Shown here: piece after piece, positions 50,564 to 61,131 of the stretch | Layout of the letters: every line of letters begins with the position of its first letter | Numbering within the stretch: the stretch's first letter is position 1 | NCBI GenBank assembly: GCA_900551445.1 | Contig: URWA01000006.1 | Span: 1 to 64,000, forward strand | Reading direction: 5' to 3' | Origin: an uncultured Bacteroides sp. | GTDB taxonomy: Bacteria; Bacteroidota; Bacteroidia; Bacteroidales; Bacteroidaceae | Length of the DNA: 64,000 nt | Notes under the pieces: model-generated | The model's database searches: none | Told to the model about the DNA's origin: nothing | What the model saw: the letters and a program-made list of their open reading frames with translations, nothing else | Translations under genes and position numbers: made by a program

Positions 50564-51817
50564 TTACTTAACAGTTACTTTATCCACATAATATCCGTGT
50601 CCCACACAAATAAATCCTCCCTTTTCTTTAATCGTATTCAGAATATCCTGAGTCAAGACAAATTCATAAACTCCATCTTCTGTCACATCGATTGGGTCGG
50701 TGAAATAGGGTTCCCAGGCTACATGTGTCAGTCGAATCTGATGATATACATCGTCAGCCTTAATAGAATAGCTTATATACATTGTCGTACCCGGATAAAT
50801 CGTATCAAAAGCTTCTAAAGGAATGAGATTAAAGGTCTTATTAGGATCACCATCCGGCAAATCCCATGACACATAGTGATGTCCTTCCCAAAGAACGATC
50901 TCTGAAGAAACGGCTAATGAAACTTCGGATACCATTTTCTGTGAAGAATAAAACATGACCTCTCCTCCATTATTATTCTTTCCTTTCAACACATACATTC
51001 CATCCTCCAGGTCGGGACAAGTGAGGGCTATTTCATTGTCACTTTGTCTGACAAACTCTGTGATTGTGGTTCCATTGATGTCAAGAGAGGCTATCTTGTC
51101 AAGTCCTACCCCTGTCATTACCCATTCGCTGTGAGAAGTTGCATGTGCAAAACCGCCCGTAACCACAGGACTGTCCACAACAGTGACTAAATTTCCACCG
51201 TAGCTATTTCCCTCTACATCTACAAGGCTGATGCGATATTCTCCTGCCGACAGGTCTGACGGGACATCGTATTCTATATAATCACCAGCCTCCGCATTTC
51301 CCGTTGCTACCACGGGGACAGTTTTACCTCCCAGAGACACACTTTTTACCAAAGAGAGGTTGCTTCCATACAGACGGGCACGTGAACCCAAAGACACTAT
51401 CCGTTCAAAATCGACAGCTTCCGACCAAGGTTCTCCTTGAAGCGGACTTACCACAATCTTTCCTTCTCTGGAAGTAGACTGGCCTTTGGTAGTAGTGGCA
51501 ACTACTTTCAAAGGATAAGTACCGGCCTCCAATGCGATATCAATTTCATTCCCCTTCTGTACTTCAACTCCATCAATCAACCAAGTTACTTCCGTATACT
51601 CAGAAGGAGTGACAGTTAATTTCATGGTAAAATTCGCATCGTGCGTTATCTGTGAAACCACAGCAGGCTCGCCATTTACCCAATCAGGAAATACAGGATC
51701 CAGAATTTTAGGGTAATCATCTTCTGTAGTTGTTGAGAAAGGTTCTTCCTCCTTACAAGAAACTCCCAATAGACTTACGGCCAAAAAAGCCATAAGCATC
51801 AAATATATTTTTTTCAT
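50564..51817 (-). CDS. Surface glycan-binding lipoprotein (SusE-position protein)
   Basis: Lipoprotein of 417 residues in the position of SusE/SGBP, right after susC-susD. The lipobox LLGVSC anchors Cys21. Several beta-sandwich domains follow. One of Ig/PKD type (about 45-125) carries EVTWLIDGVEVQKG, and an IPT/TIG-like domain (about 135-215) contains RARLYGSNL. Another, near 220-290, has VMTGVGLDKIASL. A C-terminal binding domain is rich in Trp and Tyr (EGHHYVSWDLPDGDP, LTHVAWEPYF). The layout matches xyloglucan- and mixed-linkage glucan-binding SGBP proteins. It has no enzymatic motif. It would hold the polymer on the cell surface for SusCD and the GH5 lipoprotein. Confidence 0.85.
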   Translation of the reverse strand: MKKIYLMLMAFLAVSLLGVSCKEEEPFSTTTEDDYPKILDPVFPDWVNGEPAVVSQITHDANFTMKLTVTPSEYTEVTWLIDGVEVQKGNEIDIALEAGTYPLKVVATTTKGQSTSREGKIVVSPLQGEPWSEAVDFERIVSLGSRARLYGSNLSLVKSVSLGGKTVPVVATGNAEAGDYIEYDVPSDLSAGEYRISLVDVEGNSYGGNLVTVVDSPVVTGGFAHATSHSEWVMTGVGLDKIASLDINGTTITEFVRQSDNEIALTCPDLEDGMYVLKGKNNNGGEVMFYSSQKMVSEVSLAVSSEIVLWEGHHYVSWDLPDGDPNKTFNLIPLEAFDTIYPGTTMYISYSIKADDVYHQIRLTHVAWEPYFTDPIDVTEDGVYEFVLTQDILNTIKEKGGFICVGHGYYVDKVTVK

Positions 51818-51841
51818 ATCCTTTTCTTTTTAAATCCATAA

Positions 51842-53512
51842 TTAATCTACATCCCACCATACATGGGTATACCAACTGTCTTTACCTCCCATTCTCTGCA
51901 ATGCTTCCTCATAATTGTCTTTATTATAGGACGATTCAAGAATAGGATAACAGAAACGTACCGGAATGTCTCTTCCGTCTGTCAGATATTGCTCAAAGCC
52001 GTATTCAGCAGGTGACTTCAAAACAGGATAACCTGAACGTCTCACATTTGCCCAACATTCTGCCGGATTGAGGAAATGCAGAATCCATGCTTGCGTATTG
52101 ATTGAACTTTTTTTCTGTTCATCAGTATAACCAATGGGATTGGCTGCATAATAAGTATCAAATTCCTCATCGGTAATTTTCTCACAATCATAATTATTGG
52201 AGAGGAAGTTCATTGCTTCTCTTACCCCTTTCTTGTAACAGTCTTCTACAGACGCTCCCACGTTCCATCCTTTCAACGCAGCTTCAGCCTTTAAGAACAG
52301 GACTTCAGAGTAGGTCATTACCACTCCCGGGGTATCACTTTTCAAGAAAGTGGTTGCCAGCTTCGGTTCTACCTCACGTGCTACAGTAGAACTTATACTT
52401 GGATTCGTTTCAGCCATTTCCTTCAAAATGTCACTGTCGTATCCTGTAGGCCAAGGTTCCCATGAGAATGCGCCCGGGACACAGGGTTGAAATGCAATTC
52501 CTTTTTCCTGCATCTCCTCTGTCAGGTCGACACGATTATCGGGGCTGGAAGTACTCATAAGTCCATCATAATAACAACGAGCTATTCTAAATGTACGTGG
52601 ATCGCCCGTGTTATACAACTGATTAAAGAACGTGGAACACAAATAAGTCGGATTGTTTGCCGGGTCATTTCCATAAAGGACTTTAGACAACGCATTTCCT
52701 CTATAGTCCGTATAAGATTCAGAACCAAAACTATAAGAAATTTCCATGTATTTAATCAAAGCGTCATCACTTGCACTCTCGAAAACCCCTCCATCTGCTT
52801 GAAGTGCACTTTCAAATTCTTTTTGTGCCCTTTCCGGGTCTACATTTGAGATTCTCATGGCAAAACGCAGACGAAGCGAGTTGGCAAACTTTTTCCATTT
52901 CTGGATATCCCCATCATAAATGACATCACTGGTTATCTCGTCTTTAGCAGGGTCAAACTGTTCGACCGCCTTCGTCAGAACCGTAAAGAAACTGTCATAG
53001 ATGTCTTTTTGCTCATCATAACGGGGAGTAAAGATACTTTCCAAGTAACCTTTCCCGGCCTCACTATAAGGAACATCCCCATACAAGTCGGTCATCACAG
53101 ACATGGTGTACACATAAAAAATATTCAAAGCCGCGTTGATGTTTACTTTATTGGGATCATCTTTTGTGCGGTACTCTGCATCCACCAGGTTCGCAACCGC
53201 TCCGGTATAACCTAAAGTCCATCCATATCCCATGATATTATTATCAATAAAATGACGGCCACCATGGAACGTGGTATTCCAACAACCCATAAACTGCTGA
53301 TTGAACGCATACAAATAGCTTCTGAATATATCGACCATATCCAATCTGCCATACGTTTGCAACTCTGCAGTGGTAAGCTGAGTATTAGGATCAATTATAT
53401 CTGCCTTAGAAGGGTCTGTATTCAAATCTTCCAGATAGCTATCACTGCAGGCACTAAAGGAAAACGTACATGCAGCCAGTAGCATTGTCAAAATTGATTT
53501 ATTGTATTTCAT
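51842..53512 (-). CDS. SusD-like outer membrane lipoprotein (SusD-like 2 branch)
   Basis: Surface lipoprotein lid that binds oligosaccharides over its SusC partner. The 556-residue protein has a lipobox near SFSAC (Cys22), then SYLEDLNTDPSKADIID, typical of the SusD/RagB-like 2 branch. TPR-like helices and a Trp/Tyr-rich binding region follow, ending TWYDVD-like (SWYTHVWWDVD). It is paired with susC 34 bases upstream in the same operon. The branch is often found with peptide or beta-glucan systems, so the ligand must be inferred from the enzymes around it. Confidence 0.93.
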   Translation of the reverse strand: MKYNKSILTMLLAACTFSFSACSDSYLEDLNTDPSKADIIDPNTQLTTAELQTYGRLDMVDIFRSYLYAFNQQFMGCWNTTFHGGRHFIDNNIMGYGWTLGYTGAVANLVDAEYRTKDDPNKVNINAALNIFYVYTMSVMTDLYGDVPYSEAGKGYLESIFTPRYDEQKDIYDSFFTVLTKAVEQFDPAKDEITSDVIYDGDIQKWKKFANSLRLRFAMRISNVDPERAQKEFESALQADGGVFESASDDALIKYMEISYSFGSESYTDYRGNALSKVLYGNDPANNPTYLCSTFFNQLYNTGDPRTFRIARCYYDGLMSTSSPDNRVDLTEEMQEKGIAFQPCVPGAFSWEPWPTGYDSDILKEMAETNPSISSTVAREVEPKLATTFLKSDTPGVVMTYSEVLFLKAEAALKGWNVGASVEDCYKKGVREAMNFLSNNYDCEKITDEEFDTYYAANPIGYTDEQKKSSINTQAWILHFLNPAECWANVRRSGYPVLKSPAEYGFEQYLTDGRDIPVRFCYPILESSYNKDNYEEALQRMGGKDSWYTHVWWDVD

Positions 53513-53546
53513 ATCTATTTTATTTTAGGTAACTGTTCTACTCAGG

Positions 53547-56500
53547 TTAGAATTTGATATTCACATTAAATCCATAGCTTTTGCGTGACGGCAAAGAACC
53601 ATATTCCAATCCCATACCTGTGGTATTGTTATAATTGGAGTCAGGATCGATATTAGGAATATTCTTATATACGATGAATGGGTTACGAGCGACAAATGAG
53701 ATGGTCAGGTTGTCCACCACATTCTTCAGCAGCTTCTTGGGGAACTGGTAAGTCAAAGTCAATTCACGGCATTTCACATACGAATTGTCATAGATAAACA
53801 TTGACGGTGCATTTCTACAAACACTCATCCAATAATCCTCTGGATTAATGTATATATCGTTCGGACGATAAGTTCCGTCACCATTATCAATAACCCCTGG
53901 AGCAATGAAACCACCGGTCGGTTTCCAATCAGGTGAACCTTTGGGCAAGCCGGCAGCCTTTCGCTGTTCTTCAGAACGATACCATTCTTCACGTCCTTGC
54001 AATGTTTCCAATGCCTTACCGGATTCATACGCAGAGCGTGCAGACATTGAATAAAGGTCGGCTCCCACCTTCACATCAAAGACGGCAGACAAGGACAGAT
54101 TCTTGTAAGCCAGGGTAGTAACCAGACCACCTGTCCAGTCCCATGATGCATTACCCAGCACATGTGAGGTCTTGTCATACATAGGCAAACCTGTCGAAGG
54201 ATCGATAAGGATATCTCCATTCTCGTTGCGCTGAAAATCCGGACCGATAATAGATCCATAATTTTCACCCACTTTTGCTGCAACCTGAACATCCAGCCAT
54301 GAAGCCTTTTCCAATTCAAACATATCCATTCCATCCACCAGTTTCTTTACCTTGTTCTGGTTCTTAGAGAAGTTCAAGTTTAAGTCCCAGGAGAAGTCTT
54401 TTGTCTGAACCAAACGAGTGTTCAATGCGATTTCAATACCTTTGTTTTCTATTTCACCCGCATTAATCAAACGGTAGCTATATCCAGAACTCCAAGAGCT
54501 GGCCATTCCCATAATCTGGTCCTTGCTGACCTGAGAATAATAAGTGAAATCCAAACCTACACGATTGTTCAAGAATTTTGTTTCCAGACCGACTTCAAAT
54601 GAATTGGTTCTGGTCGGCTTCAAATTTTTATTGGGAATTGTATTATTATTTATATAACCTATTGTATAACCTGGATATGTATATTTAGATTTTGTATAGA
54701 GCAATCCTAACTGATACGGATTCGTGTCACTACCAACCTGTGCCCACGACATACGTATCTTACCATAAGGCAATGCATTCTTCTTATTAATTAGCTCTGA
54801 AAAAATGAAGCTACCTGAGAACGAAGGATACAAATAAGAATTGTTATTTAAAGGCAAGGTTGAAGACTGGTCGGCACGCAATGTCGCATCGAAATACACC
54901 ATGTGTTTCCACCCTAAATTTACCGCTCCATAAAGTGAATTAATCTGTTTGCGGTATGTATTCTGCTCCACACTGATTTCATTAAAACTGAGTAAAGCTA
55001 TCACATCCCGAATCTGCATATCCTGAGCAGTTGTGACGGTAGTCAGATTATCCACTTTAAAGAGATTTCCTCCTAATGTTCCGTTAAAATCAAAATCACC
55101 CCACGTATTGTTGTACAGAGCCAACAGTTCGAAGTTGTACATACGGTTCTCAAATACGCTGTTTTGCAGACGTCCAGCTTCAAAACCCGGAGTGGTAGGA
55201 GCCTGATAATCCTCAAAAGTAAACCAGTTCATCTCGGTACCCAAGGTTCCTTGCAGTTTCAAATGAGGATTAATATTCCAAACAGCTTTTCCATTCAAAC
55301 GGAACTGGTCCTTCTTGGAGGTATTCTGGTTCTTATATACCCCCCAATATGGATTCACATTATAAGGGTCCATACCGTTCCAATTGCTATATTCCCCATT
55401 TTCATCCTGATAAGTCTTCAGCCATGCCTGGTCATAAGTCGTTGCCAAGGTCATCAGGTTCTTTCCAATATTGGCTTTACTATCTCCCATGGCCGGACGA
55501 TTCTTTACGTCCTCACGCGTATAATTCACACTGAAATCCAGATCGACTTTTGCCAAAGAAGTATTCGCACGTAAAGAGAAATTATTTCGGCTCATATTCG
55601 TCTTCGGAACGATATCCTTGTTTCTCATGTCCGTGTAAGAGAAACGGATACCTGTCTTACCCGTATTCGAACTGATAATGGCCGTATTGGTAGCTGTCAA
55701 TCCTGTACGGAAGAAGCCTGAAGTATTGTCTGGAATAATCAGATATGGACGCGACACTCCATCAAAATAGGTCAGCATGTTGTTTCCATCCGCTTTAGGC
55801 CCCCAACTTGTATTGGTATTAGATACGGCATCGATACTATATATACCGTTACTACCCATACCATAGACCTGTTGGATATCATTCCATTTTGACAGCTGCG
55901 TGTCAATTGTCAATGTACCATTGTATTCCACGCTGAATTTTTCTTTACTATCAGCTTTCTTCGTGGTGATAAGAATAACTCCATGACTTGCACGGCTACC
56001 ATACAAGGCAGAGGCTGCAGGACCTTTCAATACAGAAATGTTCTCGATGTCATCGGGATTAATGCTTGAAATGCCATCTCCCAAATCATATCCGCCATAG
56101 GTTCCCGCACTTCCATAGTTTGTATTATCCAAAGGCACTCCATCAATCACATATAACGGCTGATTGTTACCTGTCATTTCCGTACTACCTCTCAGTATGA
56201 CACGGGTTGATCCTGAAGGTCCACTCGCAGTCTGGCTCACAACCAAACCCGGAACACGACCTGCCATTGAATTGATTACATTGGTTTCTTTTGCTTTAGT
56301 CAGGGATTCTCCTTTAACCTCTGCCACACCATACCCTAAGGCCTTACGTTCCCGCTTAATTCCAAGGGCAGTGACTACCACTTCATCCAGCATCTGATTA
56401 TCCTCTTTTAAGGTAATTCTCATGGTTCCTGTGGTCGCCTTCACCTCTTGAGAGGCATATCCCACATAACTGATAACCAGAATAGCCCCAGGCTTTACAG

Positions 56501-56738
56501 ACAAAGTAAAGTTTCCGTCCAAATCGGTAATAGTACCGTTACTCGTACCTTTTTCTACAACCGAAGCCCCGATAATCGGTCCTTCAGCATCGGTAATAAC
56601 ACCTGTGATTTTGTTTCCTTGCTGAACAGCCCACAATAAATCAGGAGCCGCAGCTTGCAAATGTGGAATGCCTCCCAACACATAAAGAGACAATGCTCCA
56701 CAAAATAGAACTTTTTTACTTACACTTACTGTTTTCAT
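53547..56738 (-). CDS. SusC-like TonB-dependent outer membrane transporter
   Basis: TonB-linked importer of oligosaccharides, 1063 residues, the usual SusC length. It has a signal peptide (about 1-30) and a CarboxypepD_reg-like domain (about 42-120, ITGVITDAEGPIIGASVVEK). The TonB-box/plug start LDEVVVTALGIKRE comes next, then a plug with SGPSGSTRVILRGS and LYVIDGVPLD, and a 22-strand barrel ending in GFNVNIKF. It is first in a six-gene leftward operon (susC, susD, SGBP, GH5, GH5-GH3, GH3) and divergent from its likely regulator, an HTCS. It does not have an N-terminal extension for sigma/anti-sigma signalling, in line with HTCS control. Confidence 0.95.
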   Translation of the reverse strand: MKTVSVSKKVLFCGALSLYVLGGIPHLQAAAPDLLWAVQQGNKITGVITDAEGPIIGASVVEKGTSNGTITDLDGNFTLSVKPGAILVISYVGYASQEVKATTGTMRITLKEDNQMLDEVVVTALGIKRERKALGYGVAEVKGESLTKAKETNVINSMAGRVPGLVVSQTASGPSGSTRVILRGSTEMTGNNQPLYVIDGVPLDNTNYGSAGTYGGYDLGDGISSINPDDIENISVLKGPAASALYGSRASHGVILITTKKADSKEKFSVEYNGTLTIDTQLSKWNDIQQVYGMGSNGIYSIDAVSNTNTSWGPKADGNNMLTYFDGVSRPYLIIPDNTSGFFRTGLTATNTAIISSNTGKTGIRFSYTDMRNKDIVPKTNMSRNNFSLRANTSLAKVDLDFSVNYTREDVKNRPAMGDSKANIGKNLMTLATTYDQAWLKTYQDENGEYSNWNGMDPYNVNPYWGVYKNQNTSKKDQFRLNGKAVWNINPHLKLQGTLGTEMNWFTFEDYQAPTTPGFEAGRLQNSVFENRMYNFELLALYNNTWGDFDFNGTLGGNLFKVDNLTTVTTAQDMQIRDVIALLSFNEISVEQNTYRKQINSLYGAVNLGWKHMVYFDATLRADQSSTLPLNNNSYLYPSFSGSFIFSELINKKNALPYGKIRMSWAQVGSDTNPYQLGLLYTKSKYTYPGYTIGYINNNTIPNKNLKPTRTNSFEVGLETKFLNNRVGLDFTYYSQVSKDQIMGMASSWSSGYSYRLINAGEIENKGIEIALNTRLVQTKDFSWDLNLNFSKNQNKVKKLVDGMDMFELEKASWLDVQVAAKVGENYGSIIGPDFQRNENGDILIDPSTGLPMYDKTSHVLGNASWDWTGGLVTTLAYKNLSLSAVFDVKVGADLYSMSARSAYESGKALETLQGREEWYRSEEQRKAAGLPKGSPDWKPTGGFIAPGVIDNGDGTYRPNDIYINPEDYWMSVCRNAPSMFIYDNSYVKCRELTLTYQFPKKLLKNVVDNLTISFVARNPFIVYKNIPNIDPDSNYNNTTGMGLEYGSLPSRKSYGFNVNIKF

Positions 56739-57101
56739 AGAGTTATGATTTTAATAAAACATGTTGTTCCAAGTTGTCGGTAATTCAGCCAAACGAACGT
56801 CCTACCACGAAAGAACATAGAAAACAAAGATTTTTCACGTCGACAAAATTAGGCATAGCCCGTCTACACCATGCCCTGATATGTAGTGTAGTATATCTCC
56901 GATTGTAGAATCAACATTTCATACCCCATTTTTAGACAAAACAGCCCCTTGGGGATATACCTATAATCTAAATGAATATTATCTTTGCAAAGGATAAATC
57001 ATTAGATAAAAGGCTTGGGAATTTATTGTAAGAACATTTGAACGACCTCTACCAGAACCACAAAAGAATAACCTTGTAAACACACCTAAAAAATACATTG
57101 A
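56739..57101. promoter_or_regulatory. Divergent PUL control region
   Basis: The 363-base gap between susC and the HTCS gene holds the expected operator of the PUL. Visible items are a minus-strand -7 match TAATTTTG (56844-56851) for susC and the inverted pair CTACAC (56864-56869) / GTGTAG (56886-56891). The word TGTAG also occurs three times in one direction (56882, 56887, 56904). HTCS proteins bind through AraC domains, so the TGTAG words are possible half-sites. The promoter for the HTCS gene is listed separately. Confidence 0.4.
56980..56987 (+). promoter_or_regulatory. -7 element of the HTCS gene
   Basis: TATCTTTG followed by C predicts a transcript start near 56994 and a leader of about 107 bases. 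No good -33 element is seen. Confidence 0.5.
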
Positions 57102-60100
57102 ATGAAAGCACTGATTCTATTTCTACTTTGTTTTATCGTTAATGTAATCTCAGCAAAAGAAAACTACCAGTTCCGACATCTTACAGTCCACGATGGTCTG
57201 GCCGATAACGAAGTCATCGACATACTGAAAGACCACGAAGGTTTTCTCTGGTGTGTGACCAACAGTGCCATCAACCGTTTTGACGGCTACAACGTCAAGC
57301 CATACCTGAAAACAGAAAGCGGACTCGATCTTTCCGTTTCTGTACAACAGATTCTCATCGACAAAGAAAACCATATCTGGATAGAACGTTACGGATATTA
57401 TTTCGTTTACGACAGAGTGAAAGACCAATTCGTCAATGCCCAACCCCTATTGGAGCAGTATAAACTCCACAGCAATTCACTTCCACAGAAAATCATGATT
57501 GATGACCAGAAAAACATCTGGTCCTATAATGGAAAAGTCATGAAGGTCTATCTTCCACAAAACCATCAGACCTACACATTGAAAAACTTGCCGGAAAAGC
57601 TCTCTTTCTTTTATGCACGTCAAAACCGTTTTTTTTATATCGATAAAGAGAACCAGCTACATATTACCGATTTATTCAACCAGAAAACATACGCCATTCT
57701 TCCTTTAAATAAGGTATTAAAGACAGAGCAGCATTTAAACTACAAGCTTTTTGTAGACAGTGATTTCGACATTTGGATTTACAGTTCGAATGCAGAAGGA
57801 CTCTGGCTACTTACACAACAACCCAACGATGTATGGAAACTGAGCAGTGTAGGAAAGACTTCACTTTTACTCAAAAATAAAGTAATCAACATCTGTGAAG
57901 ACAATTCCCATCAGATATGGATTGGACTGGAATATGATGGCATCAGCATTTACAACAAACAAAAACAGGAATATACCCATATCACCCAGGATGTAACACC
58001 TTATTCGTTAGGAAGCAACAAAGTATGGTGCTTCTATTGTGATGCCGAGAACACCATGTGGGTAGGAACCATGCGCAACGGTATATCTTATTATAACCCT
58101 CATTTCTTTTCATTCTCCAAGATTACGCTTCCATCCGTCTATGACATATCCTGCCAAATGGAAGACGAGGCACACAACTTATGGATTGGTACAGACGGGG
58201 ACGGAATCTACAAAATAGATTCTGAAGGCCATATCACGGCCTTCAAGAAGGAGCTGCACAACTCATTCAGCAACAAAATCACCTGTATGTACATAGATTC
58301 CAACAAGAAATTATGGATTGGCACCTATCTGGATGGATTCGGATATTACCAGGACGGGGAATTCCATTCCCAGCCATTCTCCACCCAGTTTCCTCGAAAT
58401 CCAGTCAATAACAGTATATGGAGTATCACCGGGGACAACGATGGCAATCTATATTTGGGAAACCTGAAGTGTGGCTTACATGTGTTCAATCCACGCACAG
58501 GATATTTTCACACTTTCACTCCTCAGAACTCCGGAATATCCGATGTTCATGTGATGAACGTATATTTTGATCAGAAGAAATCATTATATATGGCTACTTG
58601 CAACGGTACATGTGTCTTGAATACCGAGAATCATCACATAACAACCTTACGCCACAACAAGAAACAAACACAATATATTCAAGATTCCATTCAAAATAAC
58701 GTCTACATAGATAGCAGAAATCTTTTATGGATAGGAGGAAGAGAAGGACTTAGCATATTTGACATGCGCCACGACAGTATTTATTTTCTGAACAAGAAGC
58801 ACCGTCTGGAAGGTAATTTCGTACGGGGAATTACCGAAGACAATAATCAAAACATCTGGGTCGTAACGACCGACGGGATAACCCGGATAGAGACCAGGGC
58901 AGACAATAATGGACGAGGATATGCCTTCCGCTGTTTTCCCTATTCTAAAAATGACGGGCTACAGACTTCCGATTTTGTCCACAACTCCATTTATAAAACA
59001 CAAAATGGACATATTCTTACAGGAAGTAACGGAGGATATTACGATATCGACCCTAACATAAAATACAATAAAAACATCTCAAAAGTAGTTTTTACCGAAT
59101 TAAAAGTGCTTGGAAAGACAGTTGATGTGGATTCCCTCTACAATCACCAGAAGATTCTAACCCGTAACATCGAACTGACCGATCATATCACCCTGAAACA
59201 CAATCAGAACACCTTTAGAATAAGCTTTTCTACCTTAGAATTCATACGTATCCACGACATCCGGTTTTCTTATCGGATAAAGGGAACGCATGCCCAATGG
59301 ATACCTCTTGAAGATAACTATATCACATTCAACAACATGGCTCCCGGGAAATACGAGCTAGAAATCAAAGCTATCAATTCTGGGGGATTATGGAGCACAC
59401 CGACTACGCTCCAAATTGAAATCGAGCCGCCGGTCTGGTTAAATATATATGCCAAAATATTCTACGTGCTTCTAATTCTACTGTTCCTCTCCTATATTTG
59501 GTATCGGAAAGAACAAAAGCATAAACGTAGAATGAAGTACAAAGAAATGGAGTTTGAGGCCAAAAAACAACATGAAGTCGATGAAATGAGGCTGAACTTC
59601 TTTACCAACCTGAGTCATGACTTCCGTACGCCACTTTCTCTGATTATTGCTCCTCTTGAAGAAGTCCTTAAAAAATACAAAAATGAGGACTTCACACCCA
59701 ACCTGAACATAGTGCATAAAAATGCCTTGACACTTCTCCATCTGGTAAATCAAATATTGGATTTCCGGAAAATTGGTGTACAGGAGATGAGGCTACAGCC
59801 TGAAAATGGTAATTATATCCAGTTCATAGAGGACATCCTCAAACATTTCTCCATTTATGCCGACACCCATCAGATTTCCATCACCTTTGAAAAAGGAATC
59901 GATTCCCTGGCAATACAGTTCGACAAAGAAAAAATGCACAAGATTTTCATGAACCTGTTGTCCAACGCCGTAAAATATACAGGAAATCCGGGCCAAATAA
60001 CCGTCAAGGTATGGATGGAAGAGGGAAAGGTCTTTACCAGCATTGCCGACAACGGAAAGGGTATTCCAGACAGCGAGAAGCCCAAAGTCTTCGATGCTTT

Positions 60101-61100
60101 CTATCAGCTGCCTGACCACCACATGTCTTATGGCAGTGGAATAGGCCTGCACATTGTAAAAGAACTTCTGGTTTTGCACCATGGAAGTATTCACATAGAA
60201 GACAATATTCCTACAGGAGCAAAGTTTATCTTCGCCATTCCTGCCACACCAGCATTGGAGGAAGTTGAAAACGAGTCCGAAACACAGGTAGAAAACGTAG
60301 ATACAGCCTCAACACAAGCTACAGAAGATGAAAATAATCTCACACAGACCACGCTGCTGATAGTGGAAGACAACCAAGACTTACGCCTCTTTCTGGCCGA
60401 CTCCCTGAAAAAAGAATATCAGGTCCTTGCAGCTGTAGATGGCCTTCATGCATTGTCTATCCTTAAAAAAGAATCCATAGATATGGTCATTACAGATGTG
60501 ATGATGCCTAATATGGACGGTCTGGAGTTATGCCGTACCATCAAAAACGATATCAAAATCTCACATATTCCGGTCATCATGCTGAGTGCGAAAGACGACA
60601 TAGAGCATATTACAGCCGGACTCACCGAAGGAGCAGACGATTATATTGCCAAACCTTTCAATTTAGATATTCTGAAACTCCGTATCAATAAAATACTCCA
60701 TTGGAAACAAGACTGTCACAGAAAATTCTCCGTTTCAGATATCCCAGTCAGTGACATTACTTCCAGTTCCTTGGATGAATCCTTTATTCAAAAAGTGATA
60801 AAGACAGTAGAAGAGCATCTCGAAAGTCCTCAGTTCTCAGTAGAAGAACTCAGCAGTATCATCGGAATGAGCCGTAGCAACCTGTACAATAAACTCATGT
60901 CGATTACCGGAAGTTCTCCCAGTGAGTTCATACGCATCATCCGGCTCAAGAAAAGCCTGAAACTCCTGGAAAAGACGCAGATGACAGTCGCTGAAGTAGC
61001 TTATAAGGTAGGCTTCAATGCACCTAAAATCTTCACCCACTACTTCAAGGAAGAATATAAAATGACCCCAACAGAATATCGGAAAAAGAAAGCAGGTTGA
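57102..61100 (+). CDS. Hybrid two-component system sensor/regulator (HTCS)
   Basis: Single-chain PUL regulator of 1332 residues spanning the inner membrane. The order is signal peptide (about 1-18), two seven-bladed Reg_prop beta-propellers (about 20-690, repeats such as NLWIGTDGDGIYK and NIWVVTTDGITR), a Y_Y_Y domain (about 705-770) and one transmembrane helix (about 780-800). Then come the HisKA with His839 in LSHDFRTP, a HATPase with NAVKYT, DNGKGIP and GSGIGLHIV (about 940-1045), a receiver with Asp1132 in ITDVMMPN, and a C-terminal AraC-type HTH (about 1235-1330). All signalling residues are present. The periplasmic propellers bind an oligosaccharide breakdown product; the phosphorelay then activates the divergent susC operon and perhaps the convergent GH35 gene. 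Confidence 0.96.
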   Translation: MKALILFLLCFIVNVISAKENYQFRHLTVHDGLADNEVIDILKDHEGFLWCVTNSAINRFDGYNVKPYLKTESGLDLSVSVQQILIDKENHIWIERYGYYFVYDRVKDQFVNAQPLLEQYKLHSNSLPQKIMIDDQKNIWSYNGKVMKVYLPQNHQTYTLKNLPEKLSFFYARQNRFFYIDKENQLHITDLFNQKTYAILPLNKVLKTEQHLNYKLFVDSDFDIWIYSSNAEGLWLLTQQPNDVWKLSSVGKTSLLLKNKVINICEDNSHQIWIGLEYDGISIYNKQKQEYTHITQDVTPYSLGSNKVWCFYCDAENTMWVGTMRNGISYYNPHFFSFSKITLPSVYDISCQMEDEAHNLWIGTDGDGIYKIDSEGHITAFKKELHNSFSNKITCMYIDSNKKLWIGTYLDGFGYYQDGEFHSQPFSTQFPRNPVNNSIWSITGDNDGNLYLGNLKCGLHVFNPRTGYFHTFTPQNSGISDVHVMNVYFDQKKSLYMATCNGTCVLNTENHHITTLRHNKKQTQYIQDSIQNNVYIDSRNLLWIGGREGLSIFDMRHDSIYFLNKKHRLEGNFVRGITEDNNQNIWVVTTDGITRIETRADNNGRGYAFRCFPYSKNDGLQTSDFVHNSIYKTQNGHILTGSNGGYYDIDPNIKYNKNISKVVFTELKVLGKTVDVDSLYNHQKILTRNIELTDHITLKHNQNTFRISFSTLEFIRIHDIRFSYRIKGTHAQWIPLEDNYITFNNMAPGKYELEIKAINSGGLWSTPTTLQIEIEPPVWLNIYAKIFYVLLILLFLSYIWYRKEQKHKRRMKYKEMEFEAKKQHEVDEMRLNFFTNLSHDFRTPLSLIIAPLEEVLKKYKNEDFTPNLNIVHKNALTLLHLVNQILDFRKIGVQEMRLQPENGNYIQFIEDILKHFSIYADTHQISITFEKGIDSLAIQFDKEKMHKIFMNLLSNAVKYTGNPGQITVKVWMEEGKVFTSIADNGKGIPDSEKPKVFDAFYQLPDHHMSYGSGIGLHIVKELLVLHHGSIHIEDNIPTGAKFIFAIPATPALEEVENESETQVENVDTASTQATEDENNLTQTTLLIVEDNQDLRLFLADSLKKEYQVLAAVDGLHALSILKKESIDMVITDVMMPNMDGLELCRTIKNDIKISHIPVIMLSAKDDIEHITAGLTEGADDYIAKPFNLDILKLRINKILHWKQDCHRKFSVSDIPVSDITSSSLDESFIQKVIKTVEEHLESPQFSVEELSSIIGMSRSNLYNKLMSITGSSPSEFIRIIRLKKSLKLLEKTQMTVAEVAYKVGFNAPKIFTHYFKEEYKMTPTEYRKKKAG

Positions 61101-61127
61101 CAAGATTATTGTGAAAAACCTGCTTCA
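61088..61127. terminator. Terminator shared by HTCS and GH35 genes
   Basis: AAGCAGGTT (61090-61098) pairs with AACCTGCTT (61117-61125). The hairpin overlaps the HTCS stop codon; on the minus strand it is followed by TTTCTTTTT, suiting the GH35 transcript. Confidence 0.65.
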
Positions 61128-61131
61128 TAAC

